DNA of 7,355 nucleotides, taken from positions 1-7,355 of the forward strand of contig DAHWHV010000649.1 in NCBI GenBank assembly GCA_027335545.1. The letters are read 5' to 3'. Below the pieces are notes generated by a model, which was not told the origin of the DNA, searched no databases, and saw only the letters and a list, made by a program, of their open reading frames with translations. Numbering within the stretch: the stretch's first letter is position 1; each line of letters starts with the position of its first letter. Below are positions 1 to 5,187 of this stretch, one piece after another. The position numbers and the translations under genes are program-made. The DNA comes from Clostridia bacterium. Its GTDB lineage: Bacteria; Bacillota_E; RBS10-35; JAJYVN01.

Positions 1-63
1 CAGGTCCCTCAGGTCCCTCAGGTCCCTCAGGTCCCTCAGGTCCCTCAGGTCCCTCAGGTCCCC
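1..63. repeat. 9-bp tandem repeat, 7 copies, in frame with the ligase gene
   Basis: The unit CAGGTCCCT is repeated seven times without interruption; only the last base of the last copy differs. The array runs from the first base of the window to the base before the ligase ATG, so it may continue beyond the window. The period is three codons and the ligase frame stays open through it, reading Gln-Val-Pro repeated. It is therefore either an N-terminal (QVP)n tail or an upstream non-coding minisatellite. No clear ribosome binding site lies between it and the ATG at 64. Confidence 0.95.
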
Positions 64-969
64 ATGGAACCCGTGCCGTGGCCCGCCGCCTTCGACCAGC
101 CGGGGTGGCTCTGGCAGCTCAAGTGGGATGGCGTGCGCTCCCTGGCCGCCCACGACGGCGGGGGGCGCGTGCGCCTGTGGGGGCGCAGCGGGCGGGAGTG
201 GACGGAGCGCTTCCCGGAGTTGGTGGCGCAGGTGGGCCAGGCGCTGGGCGGCCGCGCCGGCTGGCTCGACGGGGAGATCGTCGCGCTGACCCCCGGCGGG
301 ACGCCGAGCTTCCCGCTGGTCCTGCGGCGCGTCCTGCGGGCCGTGCCCTCGGCCGACCTGCTGCGGCGGGTGCCCGTCGTGTTGGCGGTGTTCGACGTGT
401 TGGCCTGGGACGGCGGCGACCTACGCGGCCAGCCGCTGGCCCTGCGCTTGGAGCGCCTGGGCCACCTGGCGCCGATGCCCAACGTCCACCGGGTGGACAG
501 CCGCGAGCGCGACGGCACCGGCTTCGTGGCGGCGGTGGCCGGGGCCGGCCTGGAGGGGGCGGTCGCCAAACGCGCCGACTCACCTTACGTCGCCGGCCGC
601 TCCCCCCTCTGGCGCAAGGTCAAGCCGGGGCGCCGCCTGACCGCGGCCATCGCTGGCTGGCGGGAGGGCCCCGGGGGCCAACTGCGCTCGCTCGCCCTGA
701 CCCTGCCCGTCGACGGCCAGCCGACGTACGTCGGCCAGGTGGGGGCCGGTCTCGGGGAGGCGGAGCGCGCCGCCCTTCTCCACACCCTGCGACGCCTGCC
801 CCCCGGGCCCCCGCCCGGGCCGTCCACCGCGGGGCGGCCACCGCCCGACCTGCGCTGGGTGCAGCCGCGCCTGGGGGCGGTCGTCCGCTACCTGGAGTGG
901 ACGCCACAGGGGCGCCTGCGCGCGCCCGTGTTCGTCGGCTTCGCCCCCTGGCCGCCGGTGCCGGGGTAG
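64..969 (+). CDS. ATP-dependent DNA ligase, LigD ligase-domain type (stand-alone)
   Basis: Seals nicks in double-stranded DNA by forming a ligase-AMP intermediate from ATP. Relatives work with Ku in bacterial non-homologous end joining. The 301-residue protein shows the nucleotidyltransferase motifs in order: motif I KWDGVR at residues 20-25 (Lys20 is the predicted adenylated lysine), motif III LDGE at 68-71, motif IIIa VFDVLAWDG at 109-117, motif IV EGAVAKR at 164-170 and motif V WRKVK at 183-187. An OB-fold domain follows from about residue 191 and ends in the family-typical EWTPQGRLRAPVFVGF segment at 278-293. No polymerase or phosphoesterase domain of full LigD is present here. The N-terminus (M-E-P, then F10-D-Q-P-G-W) matches the usual start of this family, so ATG 64 was chosen. 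However, the frame stays open to the window edge through the 9-bp repeat and no good ribosome binding site precedes the ATG, so a start further upstream is possible. No Ku gene is visible. Confidence 0.9.
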   Translation: MEPVPWPAAFDQPGWLWQLKWDGVRSLAAHDGGGRVRLWGRSGREWTERFPELVAQVGQALGGRAGWLDGEIVALTPGGTPSFPLVLRRVLRAVPSADLLRRVPVVLAVFDVLAWDGGDLRGQPLALRLERLGHLAPMPNVHRVDSRERDGTGFVAAVAGAGLEGAVAKRADSPYVAGRSPLWRKVKPGRRLTAAIAGWREGPGGQLRSLALTLPVDGQPTYVGQVGAGLGEAERAALLHTLRRLPPGPPPGPSTAGRPPPDLRWVQPRLGAVVRYLEWTPQGRLRAPVFVGFAPWPPVPG

Positions 970-1363
970 GTGGGCACGGCAAGGGGTCCCTCTGGGCGCC
1001 CGTACCAATGGCGCAAGGGACACGCACCCGAGCCGTGGGCACCGGGTGCCGCGCCCGTGAGCGGCGGTGCCGGCCTGCACACAGCCGCTGCGCCCCCCCC
1101 CGGCGCACCGGATGGTGGCCAAGGGGGGCGGCGGAGCGCCGGCGCCGGCCTGCAGTCGCGGCGCCGGCGCATCCACGCGGAGTTTCCGAGCCGCGGGGCG
1201 CGCATCGCCGACGTCGCCCCGGGTCTGTAGGGCGTTGCCGGCAAGATCGGCTCGCGCAGGTGCCTCCGCCGGCCGGCGCAGCAGCCCGCCAACCTTGCCC
1301 ACCGTCGCTGGTGGTGTGGGGTGCGCGTGGAGGCCTTGGCCCCAGGGCCATCCTGCGATCCCC
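970..1363. other. Gene-free convergent spacer between the ligase and HEPN genes
   Basis: This 394-bp stretch lies between the ends of two convergent genes. Long open frames exist on both strands, but their translations are low-complexity Arg/Ala/Pro/Gly with no recognisable domain, as expected by chance at this GC content. It holds a strong inverted repeat at 1136-1170 and a short perfect inverted repeat (GGCACC G GGTGCC) near 1037-1049. I looked for a nucleotidyltransferase antitoxin gene (GSxxRG signature) next to the HEPN gene and did not find one. Confidence 0.6.
1136..1170. terminator. 12-bp perfect inverted repeat, likely bidirectional terminator
   Basis: The arms GCGCCGGCGCCG (1136-1147) and CGGCGCCGGCGC (1159-1170) pair perfectly around an 11-nt loop. 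It lies between the convergent ends of the ligase gene and the HEPN gene, where one structure could stop both transcripts. There is no T-run on either side, so termination is inferred from stem strength and position only. Confidence 0.5.
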
Positions 1364-1767
1364 TCAGCCGCGGCCCTCGTGCGGGCCCTGTTGGTCGGCG
1401 ATCCACGCCTGCACGGCCTCGACCACGTAGGCCGCGTCTGCCATCGCCTGTTCGGCCTCTCCCCGCCCGTATTGCTCGGTCGGCAGGAAATCCAGATCTC
1501 CGTAAAATGCGAGTTCCCGCTCCTTGCGCAGGGAGCGGGAAATGCCCGCGAGGCGGGCGACGTGCAGGCCATTCAGCCGCTGGGCATACTCCAGGAGGAG
1601 GGCGCCCACGTCATGCACCTTGGGTGGGGCTCCACGCCGATGAAGCGCAGCAGGGCCTTGGGACCCAGTTCCACGACCTCCTGGGCTTCGCGGACGACAT
1701 CGGAGAAGTCGTCCGCCTCCAGGTGGGCCCGCAGGACCTTCACGCGCACGGCAGCCTTGCGCAGCAC
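1364..1767 (-). pseudogene. HEPN-domain protein (PF05168-like), broken by a one-base frameshift
   Basis: The two halves of a HEPN-domain protein are read in different frames. The N-terminal half (1767 down to about 1633) contains ADDFSDVVREAQEVVEL and KALLRFIGVEP. The C-terminal half (about 1632 down to 1364) begins KVHDVGALLLEYAQRL and contains the typical RKERELAFYGDLDFLPTEQY and a final helix AYVVEAVQAWI. One extra base near the GGGG run at 1626-1629 (CCCC on the coding strand) would join them as VEPPPKVHDVG, which fits the family and gives about 134 residues, a normal length. HEPN proteins of this group are helical and are often paired with a MNT nucleotidyltransferase; no partner is seen here. 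The RxxxxH RNase motif of HEPN toxins is not evident, so it may not be a nuclease. The GTG at 1767 has no ribosome binding site; the frame is open to a TAG at 1822-1824 without a better start. The gene may be decayed or may be intact with a sequencing error. Confidence 0.75.
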
Positions 1768-1865
1768 GCGGGTGTCCGCGGCGGAGTCGATGGGCGTCGG
1801 GACGGGCGGGCCGAACCCGCGCTAGCCGTACCGCGTCCAGACCCGCCGAGGCCGCGCCGGACGGC

Positions 1866-1895
1866 TTGCCGTTGGCGCCCGCGCGATGCTAGACT
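1866..1895 (+). promoter_or_regulatory. Candidate sigma-A promoter of rpsT
   Basis: A -35-like TTGCCG (1866-1871) and a -10-like TAGACT (1890-1895) are 18 bp apart. The -10 is preceded by TGC, giving an extended -10 arrangement (TGnTAGACT). This is one of the few AT-containing spots in the region and would leave a leader of about 67 nt before the rpsT start codon. Confidence 0.5.
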
Positions 1896-1907
1896 TACTT
1901 GGAGTAC

Positions 1908-1917
1908 ACGCTAGCGT
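1908..1917. promoter_or_regulatory. 10-bp perfect palindrome ACGCTAGCGT in the rpsT leader
   Basis: ACGCTAGCGT lies just downstream of the candidate rpsT start of transcription. A second CGCTAGC occurs at 1820-1826 on the HEPN side of the same divergent intergenic region. It could be an operator or a small leader stem. Ten bases is short and chance cannot be excluded. Confidence 0.25.
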
Positions 1918-1969
1918 TCGGCGCCGGGTTTCGACCGGCCCCGTAGCAGCAAGGGGGTCGGGTGTCTCC

Positions 1970-2227
1970 GTGGCGAACACGAAGTCCGCGATCAAGAGGG
2001 CCAGACAATCCGAGAAGCGGCGGCAAGAGAACCGTTCCGTGCGTACGCGCGTGCGCACGGCGACCAAGGCGGCGGTCAGCGCCGCCGGCCAGGACGGGGC
2101 CGAGGCGGCGATGCGCACCGCGCAAAGCGTCATCGACCGAGCCGCCAAGAAGGGCGTCCTCCATCGGCGCGCCGCCGCCCGGCGCAAGTCCCGCCTCGCC
2201 CGGCGGGTTCAGGCGGCTACCTCCTGA
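1970..2227 (+). CDS. rpsT: 30S ribosomal protein S20
   Basis: S20 binds 16S rRNA at the base of the 30S body and aids its assembly. The 85-residue product begins [18 protein letters not shown] and ends with the family-typical block [21 protein letters not shown], both diagnostic; its length is normal. It starts with GTG at 1970. The sequence AAGGGGG (1951-1957) could serve as ribosome binding site, although the 12-nt spacing is long. A candidate promoter lies at 1866-1895. It converges with the genes on the minus strand. In many Gram-positive genomes rpsT faces holA directly; here two extra genes and repeats lie between them. Confidence 0.97.
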   Translation: MANTKSAIKRARQSEKRRQENRSVRTRVRTATKAAVSAAGQDGAEAAMRTAQSVIDRAAKKGVLHRRAAARRKSRLARRVQAATS

Positions 2228-2247
2228 CCTGGGGAGCCGCAGGTCCG

Positions 2248-2382
2248 CGCAGCGACGCTCGGCTGCGCCCAGCGGTGCTCCAGCGCAGCGACGCTCGGCT
2301 GCGCCCAGCGGTGCTCCAGCGCAGCGACGCTCGCCCGCGCCCAGCGGTGCTCCAGCGCAGAGACGCTCGGCTGCGCCCAGCG
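2248..2382. repeat. 36-bp tandem repeat, about 3.75 copies, hairpin-forming
   Basis: Units start at 2248, 2284, 2320 and 2356 (the last is partial). Copies 1 and 2 are identical. Copy 3 has a small change in the right stem (GCCCGCGC replaces GGCTGCGC), copy 4 has one change in the left stem. Each unit can fold: arms GCGCAGC and GCTGCGC flank an 8-nt loop GACGCTCG, for example 2247-2253 with 2262-2268. A second small palindrome, AGC GGT GCT, sits between successive hairpins. Its position directly after rpsT suggests a role in transcript ending, but this is inference. Confidence 0.9.
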
Positions 2383-2434
2383 TTTCTGCGCGAGGGCCGT
2401 GGGTCGCGAGGCGCTCGGGCCACGGCATCCGGGA

Positions 2435-2470
2435 GACGGTGCTGCAAGAGCGGACCCTTGCAGCACCGTC
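2435..2470. terminator. 14-bp perfect hairpin with octaloop AGCGGACC
   Basis: The arms GACGGTGCTGCAAG (2435-2448) and CTTGCAGCACCGTC (2457-2470) are perfect complements around the loop AGCGGACC (2449-2456). It sits between the convergent ends of rpsT and the gene at 2539-2916, as expected for a bidirectional terminator. It has no T-run. The same loop and the adjoining five base pairs recur at 7297-7314. Confidence 0.7.
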
Positions 2471-2538
2471 CGCCCACCCACACGGGCCGAGGCCGACCCG
2501 GCAGGACCCGGGGAGCCGCGCCGGGGACGGGCGCGGGC

Positions 2539-2916
2539 TCAGCGCCCGCGGCGGGCCTCCCAGCGGCTGGCCACCTGCTCGATCCCCGCCAGGTACTGCG
2601 GCCCGCGCTCCTGCCGCAACGCCGCGACCAGCCCGGAGAGCTTGCGCCAGACCAGCAAACACTCCCCGCAGTTGTCCAAGAAGAGGTCCTGGTCCACCGC
2701 TCCGCGCAGCAGCAGCGAGGCGGCCATCTCCCAGTAGGTGGTCACCATACGGAAGAAGCGGTTGGCGTCCGAGCCGGGCGGGATCAGGGCCTTCAGTTCC
2801 TCGGGGCTCTTGGGGTTGCACTCCCGGGCGAACCACTCCCGCGCTTGGCGCAGCACCGCTTCCCGCCGCAATTCGTAGAGGCGCAGGATCACGTCGGCAT
2901 CCTGGGTCGTCGCCAT
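2539..2916 (-). CDS. Small helical protein of unknown function (resembles DUF4760-type proteins)
   Basis: I cannot assign a function. The 125-residue product has no signal peptide or membrane segment and looks largely helical. A charged N-terminal helix (residues 10-30, LRLYELRREAVLRQAREWF) is followed by PPGSDANRFFRMVTTYWEMAASLLLRGAVDQDLFLDNCGECLLVW (about 46-90). The YWEMAASL motif followed by an LFLD/GE segment reminds me of DUF4760-type proteins seen in Bacillota, but this is from memory and unverified. The ATG at 2916 is supported by GGAGGT seven bases upstream. The frame is open far upstream of this ATG, but that translation is low-complexity. A candidate promoter and leader hairpins precede it, so it is probably transcribed separately from the acetyltransferase upstream. 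Confidence 0.85.
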   Translation of the reverse strand: MATTQDADVILRLYELRREAVLRQAREWFARECNPKSPEELKALIPPGSDANRFFRMVTTYWEMAASLLLRGAVDQDLFLDNCGECLLVWRKLSGLVAALRQERGPQYLAGIEQVASRWEARRGR

Positions 2917-2936
2917 CGCCCCACCTCCGCCCTTTG

Positions 2937-2980
2937 CCTCGGCCCATCCGCCGGGCCGAGGGCCTGCCACCGCAGGGCCC
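2937..2980 (-). promoter_or_regulatory. Two adjacent leader hairpins upstream of the unknown-function gene
   Basis: A 9-bp perfect hairpin (CCTCGGCCC at 2937-2945, GGGCCGAGG at 2953-2961, loop of 7) abuts a second one (2960-2967 with 2972-2980, one bulged G, 4-nt loop). They share two bases, so they compete at the boundary. If the promoter at 2987-3015 is real, both lie in the 5' leader of the downstream gene, ending about 10 nt before its GGAGG. They could alternatively be the terminator of the acetyltransferase gene. Confidence 0.45.
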
Positions 2981-2986
2981 CCGCCG

Positions 2987-3015
2987 ACCATAGCGGTCCG
3001 GCGCGGCGTCGACAA
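2987..3015 (-). promoter_or_regulatory. Candidate sigma-A promoter of the unknown-function gene
   Basis: Read on the minus strand, TTGTCG (3015-3010) and TATGGT (2992-2987) are separated by exactly 17 bp. Each matches 4 of 6 consensus positions in otherwise extremely GC-rich DNA. The predicted transcript would start near 2980 and have a leader of about 65 nt. Confidence 0.5.
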
Positions 3016-3047
3016 GGGGCCCGGCGCGGCGCGCCCGCCCACCCGCC

Positions 3048-3611
3048 TCAGGGACCCAGGCCAGAGCCCGGCGACCAACGCCGCCACAGCCGCGTCAGGC
3101 GACCACTCTGCCCGGGTCGCGGTGGCGCGGGGACGGCGTCCGGGCGCAGCACCTTGCGCAGGGTGTAGCCGGGGCCCCAGGGGAAGCGCGCGGGCCGGTG
3201 GTGCTGGTAGCCGTTGCCCAGGTAGAGCCGCAGGGCGGTGCGGTTGCCGGCGTCCACGTCCAGCGTGGCCTCGGCGAGCCCGCGGTCGGCGATCTCCCGC
3301 TCCGCGGCCCGCAACAGGGCGGTGCCGATCCCCCGCCGCCGGTACAGCGGCACCACCAGGAGGTCGCTGATGTGGCCGCGCCCGAACCCGCCGCCCCCCG
3401 TCGGCGGCAGCGACAGCGCGACGGCACCGGCCGGCCGCCCCCCCCACTCCGCCAGCAGCAGGACCTGGCGGCCCGCCTCCGCGGCCAGCAGGCTCCCCTC
3501 CAGGCCGCCCGAGTTCCAACCCACCAAGCGGCGCAACTCCACCAGCACCGGCAGGTCGCCCCTGCCGGCCAGCCGGATGCGCAGTCCCGCGGGATGCGGC
3601 AGCCCCTCCAT
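3048..3611 (-). CDS. GNAT-family N-acetyltransferase
   Basis: Predicted to transfer an acetyl group from acetyl-CoA to an amine; the substrate cannot be told from the sequence. The 187-residue protein shows the GNAT core: strand and motif A ISDLLVVPLYRRRGIGTALL at residues 81-100, with the acetyl-CoA-binding RRRGIG at 91-96, then motif B with LDVDAGNRTALRLYLGNGY at 117-135. Such N-x-x-A-x-x-x-Y features with a nearby G-Y/F are usual in the family. The last 35 residues are a Pro/Arg-rich tail without obvious structure. The ATG at 3611 follows GGAGGG at a spacing of about 6. It lies on the same strand as holA, 427 bp downstream of it, too far for tight coupling; a G/C inverted repeat lies between. 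Its close neighbour downstream has its own candidate promoter. Confidence 0.85.
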   Translation of the reverse strand: MEGLPHPAGLRIRLAGRGDLPVLVELRRLVGWNSGGLEGSLLAAEAGRQVLLLAEWGGRPAGAVALSLPPTGGGGFGRGHISDLLVVPLYRRRGIGTALLRAAEREIADRGLAEATLDVDAGNRTALRLYLGNGYQHHRPARFPWGPGYTLRKVLRPDAVPAPPRPGQSGRLTRLWRRWSPGSGLGP

Positions 3612-4038
3612 CCCAGCCCTCCAGCGGGGGAAGCCCGCCAGCCCGGCCCCCCCGGTGCCGACGGCACGGTTTACGGTTTGAGGACTTCGCCGACCCAGGC
3701 GGGCGGCCCTGCTGCGCGGCGGCCTCCCCCCGGGGGGAAGCCCTTCCGGTGGGGGACTTCGGCCGAACCCAGCGGGCGAGGCGCCGCGGGGGGGGCGGCC
3801 GCTGCCGACCCGCGGCGCGCCGGGGCTTGCGGCAGAGGGGCTTCGGCGTCAGCGCCCGCGCCCAGCCAGCGGGGGCGCCCACGTGCGCCGCGGGTTCGCA
3901 CCGGAGCGGCCACTCCGGCGGCCCCAGCACTTCCCGGAGAACCCCCGAGCCCTGGGGCCTCGCTCCAGGGCGTGCCAGCCCGCTCTGAGTGGCCGTGGCC
4001 TCCGCGGCGGCCGGGGGCGGCGCCACCCGGGGACGGGC
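3612..4038. other. Gene-free spacer between holA and the acetyltransferase
   Basis: No supported gene lies in these 427 bp. The minus-strand open frame at 3913-3671 gives a low-complexity product with no recognisable family. Two imperfect direct repeats, 3682-3698 (GGACTTCGCCGACCCAG) and 3754-3772 (GGACTTCGGCCGAACCCAG), occur 72 bp apart. An inverted repeat of C and G runs is centred at 3731/3732. A tRNA-like GGGTTCG near 3893 does not form a cloverleaf. Confidence 0.55.
3721..3742. terminator. Inverted repeat of C6/G6 type, possible terminator of the holA operon
   Basis: GGCCTCCCCCC (3721-3731) is followed at once by GGGGGGAAGCC (3732-3742). These pair over 11 positions with one G-U or mismatch, depending on the strand. 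In practice the central bases would form the loop and leave roughly a 9-bp stem. It lies about 300 bp after the holA stop and 110 bp before the acetyltransferase start. There is no T-run. Confidence 0.35.
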
Positions 4039-5187
4039 TCAGGCGGACGGGGACGGGACCGCGCCCCGCCCTCGCCCCCGGTGCAGGGCGACCAGCATGC
4101 CGGCCAGGGCCCGCTCCAGGGCCGGGGCGTCGCCCAGGCGACCGGTCTTGAAGCCGAATTCGGCCTCCCAGAGCGCCTGCAGGGCGGCGGCCGCCGCCGC
4201 CGCCGACACGGCGCGGCTCTGCTCCAGCGCCTTGCGCGCGACGAACGGGTGCAATCCCAACTCAGCGGCCACCGCGTCCAGGCGCGCCCCGCCGCGGCAG
4301 GCGGCGCCGACCCGCACCAGGGTCAGCAGCTGCGAGGCCAGCGAGTACAGCAGGCGCGGCACGGGCTCCCCCTGAGCCCGCAAGGCCTCCGCCAGTTGGA
4401 AGGCTCGCTCACCCTCACCGGCGATGGCCGCGTCCACCAAGTCGTAGATGCGCTCCTCCTCGGCGGCGGGGATCAGGGCGTCCAGCGCCCGGGCATCCAG
4501 GCCGGGGCCGTACTCCGCCAGCTTCTGCAGTTCCGAGCGGACGCGGGTGCAGTCCGCCCCGCGCAGGCGTGCGCCCAGCAGGGGCAGCAGGGCCCCCACC
4601 TCCAGGCCCAGGCGGCGCATCTCCGCGCGCATCCAAGGCCCGTTGTCGCGGGGCGCCACCGTCTCCAACAGCACGCCGCAGTCGGCGACCCGTTTGACCA
4701 GGCGCCGCCGACGGTCGGCGGGGGCCTGCTGGCGCAGGACCAGGATCGCCCCGGCCACCGGCCGCTCCAGGTAGTCCAGCAGGGGTTGGTCCACGCCCGC
4801 CTTGGACGAGCGCCCGCGCTTGGACGCCGGGGACGGGGGCGAAGGGGTCCGGGCCGGCGGCGCCTGCGCGCCCTCGCCGTCCCCGGCGCCCTCGCCGTCC
4901 TCGCTGTCCCCGCCGTCACCCCCGCGCTTGGGTGCGGCGATCCACGGGGCGTCCTCCACCACCACGAGCCGGCCGGGCACGAAGCTCACCGTGCGCAGGG
5001 CCCCCACCACGTCCTTGGGGGTGACCTCCTCACCGGCCAGCCGCTGCTGGCCGAGTTCCGGGACCCGGGCCCGCAAGGCCTCCAACACCTCCGCCTGCTG
5101 CAGGCCGTCCGGGCCAGCCAGCACATAGGCCGGCGCGACCTGGCCGCGGCGGATGGCCTGCGCCACGCCCTCAAACGGCAGGGGCAT
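4039..5187 (-). CDS. holA: DNA polymerase III subunit delta
   Basis: HolA is the wrench subunit of the clamp loader; it opens the beta sliding clamp so that it can be placed on DNA. The 382-residue product fits the family. Its N-terminal domain begins APAYVLAGPDGLQQAEVLEALR (residues 18-39), the degenerate nucleotide-fold start typical of delta. The middle domain has TRVRSELQKLAEY (214-226) and EERIYDLVDAAIAGEGERAFQLAEAL (244-269). The C-terminal helical collar has PRLLYSLASQLLTLVRV (277-293) and GFKTGR near 345-350. Residues 86-132 form an unusual acidic-then-Pro/Ser-rich and basic insert absent from ordinary family members. The ATG at 5187 follows GGGAGG by 4 nt. Its first 17 bp overlap the end of the reductase gene, so the two are translationally coupled. 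It faces rpsT, as in other Gram-positive genomes, with two genes in between. Confidence 0.92.
   Translation of the reverse strand: MPLPFEGVAQAIRRGQVAPAYVLAGPDGLQQAEVLEALRARVPELGQQRLAGEEVTPKDVVGALRTVSFVPGRLVVVEDAPWIAAPKRGGDGGDSEDGEGAGDGEGAQAPPARTPSPPSPASKRGRSSKAGVDQPLLDYLERPVAGAILVLRQQAPADRRRRLVKRVADCGVLLETVAPRDNGPWMRAEMRRLGLEVGALLPLLGARLRGADCTRVRSELQKLAEYGPGLDARALDALIPAAEEERIYDLVDAAIAGEGERAFQLAEALRAQGEPVPRLLYSLASQLLTLVRVGAACRGGARLDAVAAELGLHPFVARKALEQSRAVSAAAAAAALQALWEAEFGFKTGRLGDAPALERALAGMLVALHRGRGRGAVPSPSA
4868..4900 (-). repeat. 18-bp-period duplication inside holA
   Basis: The 15-mer GCGCCCTCGCCGTCC occurs at 4868-4882 and again at 4886-4900. The period of 18 bp is six codons, and on the holA strand it encodes the repeated Gly-Asp-Gly-Glu-Gly-Ala. 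It lies in the low-complexity insert and suggests that the insert grew by in-frame slippage. Confidence 0.8.

Larger units (their letters stand above)
2228..2538. other. Convergent spacer after rpsT filled with hairpin repeats
   Basis: This 311-bp region lies between the stop codons of two convergent genes and contains the 36-bp tandem array and the octaloop hairpin listed separately. The 36-bp period is a multiple of three, so several frames stay open and give 12-residue peptide repeats, but none has a ribosome binding site or a recognisable domain. I treat it as non-coding. Confidence 0.6.

Noticed and set aside
1..63. SRP RNA (the repeated CAGGTCC resembles part of its conserved loop region)
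   Set aside because: It is a simple 9-bp repeat and lacks the GGAAG tetraloop and paired helix.
970..1230. Open frame of 86 residues after the ligase
   Set aside because: Low-complexity Gly/Ala/Arg/Pro product without a ribosome binding site, matching no family.
2248..2382. CRISPR array
   Set aside because: The units are contiguous with no variable spacers, and no cas gene is present.
2228..2480. Peptide repeats (12 residues) encoded across the 36-bp array
   Set aside because: Open frames follow automatically from a period divisible by three and very high GC. No ribosome binding site or start supports translation.
3671..3913. Minus-strand open frame of 80 residues after holA
   Set aside because: Low-complexity product, and its apparent internal similarity comes from the DNA direct repeats at 3682 and 3754.
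3885..3925. tRNA T-arm-like GGGTTCGCACC
   Set aside because: No matching 5-bp T stem, anticodon arm or acceptor stem could be placed around it.
2539..4026. A 495-residue minus-strand open frame covering the spacer, the acetyltransferase and the unknown-function gene
   Set aside because: Only its last 125 residues look like a real protein, with a strong ribosome binding site at 2916. The remainder is low-complexity and overlaps the real acetyltransferase in another frame.
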